Assembly: GCF_028283685.1 (NCBI RefSeq)
Contig: NZ_JAPWKF010000010.1
Coordinates: 310,001 to 374,000 of the forward strand
Source of the DNA: Edaphobacter sp.
GTDB taxonomy: Bacteria; Acidobacteriota; Terriglobia; Terriglobales; Acidobacteriaceae
Direction: 5' to 3'
Length of the DNA: 64,000 bases
Below the pieces are notes generated by a model that was not told where the DNA came from, did not search any database, and saw only the letters and a list, made by a program, of their open reading frames with translations. This document shows positions 35,288 through 45,515 of the stretch, piece after piece (within the stretch, counting starts at the first letter, position 1; each line of letters starts with the position of its first letter). The translations under genes were made by a program, and so were the position numbers.

Positions 35288-35431
35288 AAAGCAGCGATCG
35301 CCAGCGAGGGCCGATCCACGCATGGCTTGATAGAGTCAGCGCAGACAGAAGGAACTCCCTCCCTTTTCAAGGCTCTCGAGAGAGCAGGTGACAGGCATGG
35401 GGAGAAAACCGTTACACTCAAACGCGTGAAA

Positions 35432-36388
35432 ATGAAGAGCCTGTTTGTCTCCATCCTGGCGACCGCGTTAGCCTCGACCGTCGCCGCGCAAGACACCAAA
35501 GCGTTTCTCGGTCGCTGGGACATGACCGTGACCCCTGCCACCGGAAAACCTTATCCGCAATGGATAGAGCTTACGGAGAGCGGCGGAAAAATTGAAGGTC
35601 GCATCCAGCCCAGGGGCGGCGCATGGCACCCGATTACCGGCGCCCGCATCGAGTCGGGCAAGCTGATCGTGGATGTGGGGGAAGCGCACCCCGGTTCAGA
35701 GATCAGCTGGGAGCTCACCTCCCCCAGCGCCGGCAAACTGACCGGCATCGAAAAGCAGGGTGATGCCAGCGGCCCAACGCTTGCCGGCGTGAAGGCGCCT
35801 TTGCTCGATCGGCCTATGCCCAAGAAGTGGACCAAGCCCAGACCGATCTTCGACGGCAAAGACCTTAAAGGCTGGGAGCCGATCGGAAACGTCGACAACA
35901 ACAAGTGGGTGGCGCGCAATGGCGAGCTGGTGAATGACAATCCCGAGGTGCCCGGTCAAAGAGGGCACGGGGCTGCCAACATCATGACCACGGAAAAGTT
36001 CCAGGACTTCAAGCTGCATATCGAAGTGAACTGCCCGGAAGGCGGGAACAGCGGCATCTATCTGCGCGGCCGCTATGAGCTGCAGGTGGGCACCGAAGGC
36101 GGCAAGCTCCCGTCCCATGAGATGGGAGCGATCTACAGCTGGTATCCGCCGCCTGCGGGTGCGGAGAACAACCTCGGAAAGTGGACAACCTTCGACGTCA
36201 CCCTGGTCGGCAGACATGTGACGGTGCTGCGCGACGGCAAGATGTACCACGACAACGTCGAGCTTCCCGGCCCGACCGGCGGCGCACTCGACAGCAATGA
36301 GTCCGAGCCGGGACCGTTCTATCTGCAGGGCGATCACCACGGTGTCATCCTCTACCGCAACATCACCATCTCAGTCCCGAAGAAGTAA
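35432..36388 (+). CDS. Exported two-domain DUF1080 protein
   Basis: The 318-aa protein has a signal peptide (MKSLFVSILATALASTVAAQ), an N-terminal lipocalin-like small domain of about 100 residues (GRWDMTVTPATGKPYPQWIEL, then GGKIEGRIQPRGG), and a DUF1080 lectin-fold domain. The latter shows IFDGKDLKGWEP, DFKLHIEVNCPEGGNSGIYLRG, YELQVG and FYLQGDHHGVILYRNITI. DUF1080 proteins bind or hydrolyse keto-disaccharides. The start was placed at the ATG at 35432, though a GTG two codons earlier is possible. There is no good Shine-Dalgarno near either, which may mean a leaderless or weakly translated mRNA. Confidence 0.8.
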   Translation: MKSLFVSILATALASTVAAQDTKAFLGRWDMTVTPATGKPYPQWIELTESGGKIEGRIQPRGGAWHPITGARIESGKLIVDVGEAHPGSEISWELTSPSAGKLTGIEKQGDASGPTLAGVKAPLLDRPMPKKWTKPRPIFDGKDLKGWEPIGNVDNNKWVARNGELVNDNPEVPGQRGHGAANIMTTEKFQDFKLHIEVNCPEGGNSGIYLRGRYELQVGTEGGKLPSHEMGAIYSWYPPPAGAENNLGKWTTFDVTLVGRHVTVLRDGKMYHDNVELPGPTGGALDSNESEPGPFYLQGDHHGVILYRNITISVPKK

Positions 36389-36502
36389 GTTCTGTTTGGA
36401 ATGCGCGTCTGCTGCCTGCCCGTTTTGTGCCAGTCACTGTTCGGGCAAGCAGGATGCGTTCCGCGAGTGAGGCCGAAGCCCGTCATTCGGCTGTAGACAA
36501 TG

Positions 36503-36535
36503 ATGGCCGCGCAGAGACTCTCTCTGCGCGGCCAT
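36503..36535. terminator. Strong hairpin between convergent genes
   Basis: A perfect 15-bp inverted repeat (36503-36517 with 36521-36535, 3-base loop CTC) lies between the second DUF1080 gene and the convergent DUF4142 gene. Likely bidirectional. T-rich tails are weak on both sides. Confidence 0.7.
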
Positions 36536-36578
36536 CTTCACTTCGTCGTCGATTGCCTCTTCGGCTGGAGCTTCTTCG

Positions 36579-37097
36579 TCAGAGCTTCTTCTGGAGGTCG
36601 TAGGCCATGTTCTTATGCGCGGCGACGATGGTCTTGCCCTTCACCACTGCAGCCTTGAACTTCGCATCCTTGGTATCCTTCGCCTCGTCGGTGAACAGGT
36701 CGAGCCCCTTGGTGTGGTCGGTGACCATCACGTCCATGTACTCCTTGTCGAAGGCCGCGCCGCTGAGGCCGTTCAGCTTCATGTACTCCGTCTTGTGGTC
36801 CTCGTCGAGATCCACCGGGGCCGTCAGTCCCCACGCCATGACGAAGGGCTTCATCGAGAGCGTCATCTTCATGTGCTCATCGACCATCTTCTCCGCAAAG
36901 GCCTTTACGTCAGGATTGGAGGTCTTCTGCACGGCGAGCTGGCTCAGCTTGTACTCGTTCACGTCGGACTGCGCCGCCTTGGCAAGGAACTCCTTATCGG
37001 CGTCAGAGGGCGCTGCGGCTGCATGAGCGATGGCAGGAAGAAGCGTTGTCGCACCCGCCAGCAGGGTGTAACAGACAAGCTTATGAAAGATTTTCAT
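36579..37097 (-). CDS. Exported DUF4142 protein
   Basis: The 172-aa protein has a signal peptide (YTLLAGATTLLPAIAHA) and a ferritin-like four-helix DUF4142 domain: DKEFLAKAAQSDVNEYKLSQLA, then VKAFAEKMVDEHMKM, DKEYMDVMVTDHTKGLDLF and VVKGKTIVAAHKNMA. Family members are small periplasmic helical-bundle proteins, often stress induced; some bind metal through the His/Glu pairs seen here. GGGAG precedes the ATG by nine bases. The gene stands alone. Confidence 0.9.
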   Translation of the reverse strand: MKIFHKLVCYTLLAGATTLLPAIAHAAAAPSDADKEFLAKAAQSDVNEYKLSQLAVQKTSNPDVKAFAEKMVDEHMKMTLSMKPFVMAWGLTAPVDLDEDHKTEYMKLNGLSGAAFDKEYMDVMVTDHTKGLDLFTDEAKDTKDAKFKAAVVKGKTIVAAHKNMAYDLQKKL

Positions 37098-37267
37098 GTG
37101 GGAACACTCCCGAAGTGAGGCGTCGCGGCCTCGATCTGCGTGCGTCGTACTTTAAGCTCTGAGGCGCGATGCACGCAGCGGGTTGTCCATATGCACGGAG
37201 ATCTCCCCTCAGAAAAAAGCGCCTGCCGCACCGCATGAGCACGCCGCGGCAGGCGTTGAGGAGACAC

Positions 37268-39802
37268 CTACTCCGTTCGTAACGCCTGCATCGGATCGAT
37301 GGAGGCGGCACGGCGTGCAGGAATGAAGCCGGCGACGAACGCGGCCACGGCCAGGATCGTCACGGCGAAGATCATCACACCGACGCCCGCGCCGGTGATC
37401 TCGTAGAGCTGCGACTTGATGAAGCGCACCGACAGCAGCGCCACCGGCACGCCGATGGCCAGCCCGAGCAGCAGCTGCATCGCAGCTCCGCGCAGGATGA
37501 GACCCACGACACTCGAACGCTCGGCGCCCAGCGCCATGCGGATGCCGATCTCGTTGGTGCGGCGGACGACCCCGTAGGCCGTGACGCCGTAGAGGCCGAG
37601 CGCGGCCAGCAGCAGGGCCAGCCCGCCAAAGAGCGTGGTCAGGCGAGCCACCATGCGGTCGTTGGTAAACCGGTCGGCGATCTGCTCGGTGAAGGTCTCG
37701 TATTTGGTCACCGTGAGGTTGGGGTTGATGGAAGAGAGGGTCCGGCGGGTAAGCGACTCAAGATCGCTCATCGGATGGCTGGTCTGCAGCACCATCGTTC
37801 CGGCGTAGAAGCTGCCGTCCTCCTCCACCGGCCTGGGGTCGCCGCCCTGCCGCTGCGTCATGGAGAGGAAGAACATGCTGCGGTTCTTCCAGCGGGCGCT
37901 GGCGTAGGAGGAGTCTTCCACGACGCCGACGATGGTGGCATCATTGCCCTGCGTCTCGGGCGAGCCGAAGCGTTTCCCGATGGGGTTGGCGCCGTGCAGA
38001 AACTCCTTGACGAAGAGCTGGTTGACGACCGCCACCGTCGGCGCGTTCAGGGTGTCCTGCGGGTTGATGCTGCGTCCGGCCAGCACATGGGTGCCGATCG
38101 AGTCGAAGTACTCGGGGGTGACCTTGTCGTAGGCCGCCAGCTTATGCCGCGAGGGCTCGCCCTGCATCTGCACATAGCCGTCCCAGCTGTTGTCCTCCAT
38201 GGGCGTATAGCTGGAGATGCCAACCTTAACCACGCCAGGGATCTGGTGGAAGCGATCCTCCACGTTGCGATAGAGCGCCTCCAGCTCGGTCGTCTTGTAA
38301 CCTGCTGCCTGCGGATTGAAGTGGACGACATAGCGGTTGGTGGGGTCCAGGTGGGTCTCGGCGGACTGCAGCTTGCCCAGGCTCTGCGTAAAGAGTCCGG
38401 CAACAATCAGCAGCACCAGCGAGAGGGCGGTCTGCAGCACCACCAGCGAGCTCTGCAGCCTGCTGGCTCCGCCGGTCGTGCTGCGCGAACCGGAGCGTAG
38501 CGCGTCGGCGGGCTGGGCTCTTGCGGCCATCAGCGCAGGCGCCACGCCGAAGAAGACGCCGGTGACCATCGCCAGCAGAAAGGCGAAGCCCACCACCGGC
38601 AGCGACGGGGTGGCGTCGAGCGTGATGCTCTGCTCTCCGGGGAAGGCGAGTGCGATCAGCATCCTCGTGCCCAGGTAAGCGATGGCCAGGCTGGCCGCGC
38701 CACCCAGCGCCGAGAGCACCAGGCTCTCGGTGAGCATCTGGCGGACGAGCCTTATCCTGCGCGCGCCCAGCGCGGTGCGCACGCTCATCTCGGTGCGGCG
38801 CTCCATGCCGCGCACCAGCAGCAGGTTGGCGATATTGGCGCAGGCGATCAGCAGCACCAGTCCGGCGGCGGCCATCAGCAGGCGCAGGTTGTCGGCATAC
38901 CGATCCTTCATGAACTGAATGCCCGCGCCGCCGGGGACCAGCGGAGCCTGTGCCTTGGCCAGCAGCATCGCTCCGTCAGAGCCCTTGTAGGCGCCGTAGG
39001 TACCGAGCACCTGCTTCAGCAGGCCGTTGACCTTCTGCTGCAGCTGAGGCGTGATGGTGACGCCGGGCCTGGCGCGGCCGATGACCGTCAACCACTGCGT
39101 CGGCTGGGTGTGAACGAAGCTCGCGTTGGTCAGAACCGTCAGCGATTCGATGGGGACGTAGACCTCGGCCGGGGTGCTGGCCAGACGGTCGCCAAAGTAG
39201 CCGCGTGGAGCGACGCCGACGATGGTGACGGGTTTGGTGTTCACCCACAGCGTGCTGCCGATGGCGGCCGGGTTGAGGTGGAAGGTGTTCTGCCAGGCGG
39301 CGTAGCTGAGCACGGCGACGATGGGCGCGCCCGGCATATCGTCGGCGTCGGTCAACATACGTCCGGCGGCGGGCTTCAGACCGAAGGTGCGAAAGTAGTT
39401 GCCGCTGACGCCCTCCATGATGGCCGCGCGTGCCAGCTCGTTGGGTGCGTCGGGACGGATGGTCTGCCTGCTGTGGCCGATGCCCGCCTGCATGGCGGCG
39501 ATGTCTTCGAACTCCGGCAGATTGGCCCGCAGATAGTGATACGTGTCGGTCGAGACGATGGAGTAGAGGCCGTTATCGCGCGGCCCGCCCAGGTAGCAGC
39601 AGCCCGTACCGTCGCCGATGCGGATCAACGTAGCCGGGTCAGCCACGGGCAGGTCACGCAGCAGGATAGTGTGGACCAGCGTGAAGATGGCCGCGTTGGC
39701 GCCGATGCCCAGCGCCAGCGTCAGCAACACCGTCAGGGTGAATCCCGGCGCCTTGCGCAACTGGCGCAGCGCGAAGGTTATGTCCTGCATCAGGCTTGTC
39801 AT
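37268..39802 (-). CDS. ADOP-family ABC-type permease, no prefix domain
   Basis: The 844-aa protein has two fused MacB-type permease units. It begins directly with the short form of the N-terminus (MTSLMQDITFALRQLRKAPGF) and lacks the extra prefix domain of the copy at 12385. Each unit has a periplasmic core and three-helix permease module. The first unit shows ERRTEMSVRTALGARR and the second NEIGIRMALGAERSSV; both are family coupling motifs. GAGGCGG sits seven bases before the ATG. No ATPase or regulator gene is adjacent. It is the second of four ADOP-type genes here. Confidence 0.92.
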   Translation of the reverse strand: MTSLMQDITFALRQLRKAPGFTLTVLLTLALGIGANAAIFTLVHTILLRDLPVADPATLIRIGDGTGCCYLGGPRDNGLYSIVSTDTYHYLRANLPEFEDIAAMQAGIGHSRQTIRPDAPNELARAAIMEGVSGNYFRTFGLKPAAGRMLTDADDMPGAPIVAVLSYAAWQNTFHLNPAAIGSTLWVNTKPVTIVGVAPRGYFGDRLASTPAEVYVPIESLTVLTNASFVHTQPTQWLTVIGRARPGVTITPQLQQKVNGLLKQVLGTYGAYKGSDGAMLLAKAQAPLVPGGAGIQFMKDRYADNLRLLMAAAGLVLLIACANIANLLLVRGMERRTEMSVRTALGARRIRLVRQMLTESLVLSALGGAASLAIAYLGTRMLIALAFPGEQSITLDATPSLPVVGFAFLLAMVTGVFFGVAPALMAARAQPADALRSGSRSTTGGASRLQSSLVVLQTALSLVLLIVAGLFTQSLGKLQSAETHLDPTNRYVVHFNPQAAGYKTTELEALYRNVEDRFHQIPGVVKVGISSYTPMEDNSWDGYVQMQGEPSRHKLAAYDKVTPEYFDSIGTHVLAGRSINPQDTLNAPTVAVVNQLFVKEFLHGANPIGKRFGSPETQGNDATIVGVVEDSSYASARWKNRSMFFLSMTQRQGGDPRPVEEDGSFYAGTMVLQTSHPMSDLESLTRRTLSSINPNLTVTKYETFTEQIADRFTNDRMVARLTTLFGGLALLLAALGLYGVTAYGVVRRTNEIGIRMALGAERSSVVGLILRGAAMQLLLGLAIGVPVALLSVRFIKSQLYEITGAGVGVMIFAVTILAVAAFVAGFIPARRAASIDPMQALRTE

Positions 39803-39968
39803 TGATGTACCGCCTCGGTCCAAAGTTCTGCCATTTCCAGTGCAAATGCCCTTCCAAATAAATCTTCTTTATTTTCAATGGCTTGGGGATGAGAGAGAAA
39901 AGGTGCCCTGTTCAGGGATGGTATTGCCTGTTCATGCCCGGACACCTCGGGCCAGTCCCTGACGCAGA

Positions 39969-40008
39969 AGCGGCGCGCCCCCGACAGGAGCCGCGCCGCT
40001 CTTTTTGG
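39969..40008 (-). terminator. Terminator of the alpha/beta hydrolase gene
   Basis: A 9-bp stem (AGCGGCGCG at 39969-39977 with CGCGCCGCT at 39992-40000) lies 51 bases past the hydrolase stop. The plus-strand side has CTTTTT after the stem, so it reads as a bidirectional element. Confidence 0.55.
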
Positions 40009-40050
40009 TGAAGCGATCCAATAGATCCAGACTGCTGCCAGATCCAAAGA

Positions 40051-40872
40051 CTAGCTGCGGATAAACTCCAGCAGGTCCGGGTTGAGGACGTCTGCGTGAA
40101 CCGTCAGCATGCCGTGCGGATAGCCGGGGTAGATCTTCAGCTTCGCGTTCTTGAGGATCTTCGCCGAGAGCACGCCAGCGTCCTGGTAGGGCACAATCTG
40201 GTCGTCATCGCCATGCAGGACCAGGGTCGGCACATCGATCGCGGCCAGGTCGTCGCTGAAGTCCGTCTCCGAGAACGCCTTGATGCACTCGTATTGAGCG
40301 TGGGCAGCTCCAATCATCCCCTGGCGCCACCAGTTACCCACCACGCCTTCGAGCGTCTTCACGCCCGGACGGTTGAAGCCGTAGAACGGGAGGGGAACCT
40401 GGCGATAGAACTCCGCACGATTGGCGGCGAGTTGTGCGCGGAAGCCATCGAAGACCTCGATCGGAAGGCCGCCAGGATTCTTCTCGCTCTTCACCATGAT
40501 GGGTGGCACCGAGCTCACCAGCACGGCCTTGGCGACCCTGCCCTTGCCGTGACGGGCCACGTAACGGGCCACTTCGCCGCCGCCGGTCGAGTGGCCGATG
40601 TGGATGGCGTCCTTCAGATCCAGCGCCGTCGTCAGCGCGGCCACGTCAGCGGCATAGGTGTCCATCTCGTGGCCGGTCGCGGTCTGCGTCGAACGCCCGT
40701 GGCCTCTCCGGTCGTGGGCGATGACGCGATAGCCGTGCTGCAGAAAGAACAGCATCTGCGCATCCCAGTCATCGGAGCTGAGCGGCCAGCCGTGATGGAA
40801 GACGATCGGCTGCCCCGTACCCCAGTCCTTGTAATAGATATCCGTGTTGTCGTTGGTCTTGATAAACGGCAT
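40051..40872 (-). CDS. Alpha/beta hydrolase (non-haem chloroperoxidase-like)
   Basis: The 273-aa protein begins PFIKTNDNTDIYYKDWGTGQPIVFHHGWP, a typical start for the cofactor-free haloperoxidase/esterase group (shown in part: YKDWGTGQPIVFHHGWP). The catalytic triad is Ser95 in GHSTGGG, an Asp near 224 in HGDDDQIVP and His253 in YPHGM. It is probably an esterase or perhydrolase; perhydrolase activity would need the oxyanion Trp pocket, which was not assessed. GGAG lies six bases upstream of the ATG. Confidence 0.92.
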   Translation of the reverse strand: MPFIKTNDNTDIYYKDWGTGQPIVFHHGWPLSSDDWDAQMLFFLQHGYRVIAHDRRGHGRSTQTATGHEMDTYAADVAALTTALDLKDAIHIGHSTGGGEVARYVARHGKGRVAKAVLVSSVPPIMVKSEKNPGGLPIEVFDGFRAQLAANRAEFYRQVPLPFYGFNRPGVKTLEGVVGNWWRQGMIGAAHAQYECIKAFSETDFSDDLAAIDVPTLVLHGDDDQIVPYQDAGVLSAKILKNAKLKIYPGYPHGMLTVHADVLNPDLLEFIRS

Positions 40873-41146
40873 GACATTCTCCTATCGCTCTTCGTTTGGT
40901 GGTTGTCCGGGCTCGATCGAAGCGGCCGCCTGCTGCGGCGCGACCTGCCGGCCTGCGTTGGATGCGGCGCCCTGACAAAAGGTGTCGGGCGTTCCGGGAG
41001 CAAAAGCTCCACCTCATTGCCAATACCTGGCGGACCCTCCCCTACAAATAACGCAATCGCCTGGGAGGAGCAACCTCGCTTTGCCTGTGGGTAGCTGATA
41101 CCCTCGCTATTCACAGAGAAATCACGGATTACGGCCGCAGACTGCT

Positions 41147-42376
<1,230 letters not shown>

Positions 42377-42390
42377 CGCATAGGAGCTAC

Positions 42391-43638
42391 ATGAAACTCG
42401 CCGATCAAAAAGAAGCAGTCAGGATGGCCTTCGACCAGCTGCGCGCCAACAAGCTGCGCTCCGGCCTGACCATCCTCGGCATCGTCATCGGCGTGGTGAC
42501 GGTGATCGCGATCTCGTCGGTGATCAACGGCCTCAACTCTCAGGTCTCGGGCATGGTGGAGGCGATGGGCACCAACGTGATCTGGGTCTTCCGCTTCCCC
42601 GTCATCGGCGTGCGCCCCACCACCGAGATGCTCACCCGCAAGCAGCTGACGAAAGAAGATGCGGACGCCATGGCGCTGCTGCCGCACGTAGCAGCCGTCT
42701 CGCCCTCACTGCGCTATCAGAACTTCGACTTCAACGCCGGCTCGGTGACCGCCAAGTATGGCAGCCGCAAGGTGCAGAGCGTCTCGCTTGAGGGCGATAC
42801 CACCTCGTCGAAGGACGTCTACGACTGGGACATCAAGCAGGGCCGCTACTTCACCGAGCAGGATGAGGAGCGTACGGCCAACGTCACCGTGCTTGGCCAC
42901 GACACCGCCGAAGATCTCTTCGGGGAAGAGGATCCCCTGGGCAAAGAGGTGCAGATCGAGGGCCTCACCTTCACCGTCGTCGGCACGCTGCAGAAGCAGA
43001 AGGCCGCCTTCGGCGGCGGCAAAAACCCCGAGGACAACTTCGCCTACTTCCCCATCACCACGTTTCACAAGCTACACCCCGAGATCCTCGACTACTGGAT
43101 CAGCGTGAAGTTCGACGACCAGAAGAACAAGGCCGCCGTCATCGACTCCATCACCGACCTGCTGCGTCGCCGCCGCAAGGTGAAGAACGAGGCCGACGAC
43201 AACTTCGCCATCTTCGGCTCCGACGCCATCACGCGCCTGTGGACGCAGATCACCGGCTCGCTCTTTCTGTTGATGTTCGGACTCTCCGCCGTGGGCCTGA
43301 TGGTAGGCGGCGTGGGCGTGATGAACATCATGCTGGTCTCCGTCACCGAACGCACGCGCGAGATCGGCGTGCGCAAGGCCATTGGCGCAACCAAGCGCAT
43401 CATCCTCGCGCAGTTCACGCTGGAGGCGGTGACGCTGTGCGCCCTCGGCGGCCTGATCGGCATTCTGCTGGGGTCGATCCTCGCCTTCGGTCTGAGCTAC
43501 ATCCTGTCATCGTCCGTCTCGCTGGTGTGGGTCGCTGCGGCGTTCCTGTGCTCGTGCTCCATCGGGCTGATCTTCGGCATCTACCCGGCGTGGAAGGCTG
43601 CGAATCTGAACCCGATTGACGCGCTGCGCTACGAGTAG
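42391..43638 (+). CDS. MacB-type ABC permease (second of tandem pair)
   Basis: The 415-aa paralogue of the preceding gene shares RANKLRSGLTILGIVIGV at the start, REIGVRKAIGATKRII near the C-terminus and the ending AANLNPIDALRYE. AGGAG lies four bases before the ATG, and the gap from the first permease is 14 bp, so the two are one operon. The periplasmic cores differ clearly; this one lacks the CRHC pair. An ATPase encoded elsewhere must energise the complex. Confidence 0.92.
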   Translation: MKLADQKEAVRMAFDQLRANKLRSGLTILGIVIGVVTVIAISSVINGLNSQVSGMVEAMGTNVIWVFRFPVIGVRPTTEMLTRKQLTKEDADAMALLPHVAAVSPSLRYQNFDFNAGSVTAKYGSRKVQSVSLEGDTTSSKDVYDWDIKQGRYFTEQDEERTANVTVLGHDTAEDLFGEEDPLGKEVQIEGLTFTVVGTLQKQKAAFGGGKNPEDNFAYFPITTFHKLHPEILDYWISVKFDDQKNKAAVIDSITDLLRRRRKVKNEADDNFAIFGSDAITRLWTQITGSLFLLMFGLSAVGLMVGGVGVMNIMLVSVTERTREIGVRKAIGATKRIILAQFTLEAVTLCALGGLIGILLGSILAFGLSYILSSSVSLVWVAAAFLCSCSIGLIFGIYPAWKAANLNPIDALRYE

Positions 43639-43696
43639 CGCGTGTGAAGCAGCGAATGCAGCGGTTTGACGGGATAACAGCCAAACGGCGCAGCCC

Positions 43697-45232
43697 TTAC
43701 CCCAGCCGGTCGTCCGCCACGTGGTACTGCGGGTCTTCCAGCAGATTCACCTCGATCAGTGGCCGGGCGCGCTGCAGCAGCTCCTGGCAGTCCGCGCTCA
43801 GGTGCCGCAGGTGCAGCGTCTTGCCCATCTGCTGATAGCGTTCCGCCAGCCGGTCGATCGCCTCCAGAGCCGAGTGGTCCGCGACACGCGCTGAGCGGAA
43901 CTCGACGATCACATCGTCGGGATCGTCCGCAGGCGTGAACAGCTCACCGAAGCTCGCCGCCGAGGCGAAGAAGAGCGTGCCGTTCAGCTCGTAGATCTTG
44001 CGGCCCATCTCGTCGGTGCGCGTCTTCGCGCCGATCCGCTTCGCATGCTCCCACGCAAAGACCAGCGCAGAGATCAGGATGCCGAGGATCACCGCCGTCG
44101 CAAGATCGGTAAAGACCGTCACCACCGTCACCGCGATGATCACCAGCGCATCGTGCCGCGGCACCTTGCCGAAGACGCGGAACGTGCCCCACTCAAACGT
44201 CTTCTCCGAGACGACGAACATCACGCCCACCAGCGCCGCAATCGGAATCCTCTCAATGAGCGACGAACCGAAGAGGATGAAGCTCAGCAGGCACAGGCCA
44301 GCCGTGATGCCCGAGAGCCTGCGCCTCGCTCCGGAGCTGATGTTGATCATCGTCTGGCCGATCATGGCGCAGCCCCCCATCGCGCCCAGGAAGCCGGAGA
44401 CTATGTTGCCCGCGCCCTGCGCCAGGCACTCGCGGTTGGGACGGCCGCGCGTCTGCGTGATCTCATCAACGAGGTTCAGCGTCAGCAGCGTCTCGATCAA
44501 CCCCACGCCAGCGAGGATGAACGCATACGGCAGCACGATGCGCAGCGTCGCCAGGTTCCACGGCACGGCGGGCACGTGGAACGGCGGAAAGCCGCCGCGG
44601 ATGGATGCCATGTCGCCCACCGTGCGCGTGTGCAGCCCGGAGAAGATGACGATGCTCGCCACCACGATGATCGCCACCAGCGATGAGGGCACCGCCGTGG
44701 TCAGCTTCGGCAGCAGGTAGATGATCGCCATCGTCACCGCGATCAGTCCCAGCATCACCATCATCTGCGGCTGCGCCATCCAGTGCTCGACGCCCGCCGC
44801 GTCCTTCACCTTGAAGTGCCCGAACTGCGCGAGGAAGATCACGATGGCGAGGCCGTTCACAAAGCCCAGCATCACCGGGTGCGGCACCATGCGGATGAAC
44901 TTGCCCAGCCGCAGCAGGCCGAAGATCACCTGCAGCACGCCCATCAGCACCACGGCGGCGAAGAGATACTGCACGCCGTGCTGCAGCACCAGCGCCACCA
45001 TGACGACTGCGGTAGAACCAGTAGCCCCGGAGATCATGCCCGGCCTGCCGCCGAAGGCCGCCGTAAGAAAGCACATGATGAAGGCGGCATAGAGACCAAC
45101 CAGCGGGTTGACGTGCGCGACCAGCGCAAAGGCGATCGCCTCGGGTACGAGAGCCAGCGCTACGGTAAGACCCGACAGCAGATTGGTCTTAACCTCGGAA
45201 GCGGAGAGAGAGGTGTGCAGAGAAGTGTTCAT
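43697..45232 (-). CDS. SulP-family anion transporter with STAS domain
   Basis: The 511-aa protein has SLC26/SulP membrane helices: ALVPEAIAFALVAHVNPLVGLYAAF near residue 30 (shown in part), GATGSTAVVM, GLIETLLTLNLVDE, and GGCAMIGQTMINISSGARRRLSG. A C-terminal STAS domain begins near residue 410 (IYELNGTLFFASAASF, then VIVEFRSARVADHSALEAID). It may carry sulfate, bicarbonate or another anion with Na+ or H+. Context gives no clue, and no carbonic anhydrase or sulfate-reduction gene is adjacent. The 283-bp region upstream holds a few weak dyads only. Confidence 0.93.
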   Translation of the reverse strand: MNTSLHTSLSASEVKTNLLSGLTVALALVPEAIAFALVAHVNPLVGLYAAFIMCFLTAAFGGRPGMISGATGSTAVVMVALVLQHGVQYLFAAVVLMGVLQVIFGLLRLGKFIRMVPHPVMLGFVNGLAIVIFLAQFGHFKVKDAAGVEHWMAQPQMMVMLGLIAVTMAIIYLLPKLTTAVPSSLVAIIVVASIVIFSGLHTRTVGDMASIRGGFPPFHVPAVPWNLATLRIVLPYAFILAGVGLIETLLTLNLVDEITQTRGRPNRECLAQGAGNIVSGFLGAMGGCAMIGQTMINISSGARRRLSGITAGLCLLSFILFGSSLIERIPIAALVGVMFVVSEKTFEWGTFRVFGKVPRHDALVIIAVTVVTVFTDLATAVILGILISALVFAWEHAKRIGAKTRTDEMGRKIYELNGTLFFASAASFGELFTPADDPDDVIVEFRSARVADHSALEAIDRLAERYQQMGKTLHLRHLSADCQELLQRARPLIEVNLLEDPQYHVADDRLG

Positions 45233-45515
45233 GAGCGGGAGAGCCTCCAGTGCCTCGCAGGCAGCTGCCGCGATGCAGAGATGAGGGACGACTCACGGAA
45301 TGAGCCTGCCACGTTGCTATTGCAATGCTTAGAGAAGGAGAACGCTAGCGGGTCAACAGGGACCGCCGTCTCATGATGGACGGTAGGCGCTCAGGCGAAT
45401 TGTCGAGGAGATCGACATCGATAGGGACAGGATAGCATGCACGCTGGCGGCGCCCCAGCTTCCAAAGCGAAGCGCATTTGAACAGAAGCAGCAGGCTCAG
45501 GTATCAATAGTGCCT

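Noticed and set aside
45233..45515. Possible riboswitch upstream of the SulP gene
   Set aside because: Only weak short dyads were found and no known aptamer core was recognised.
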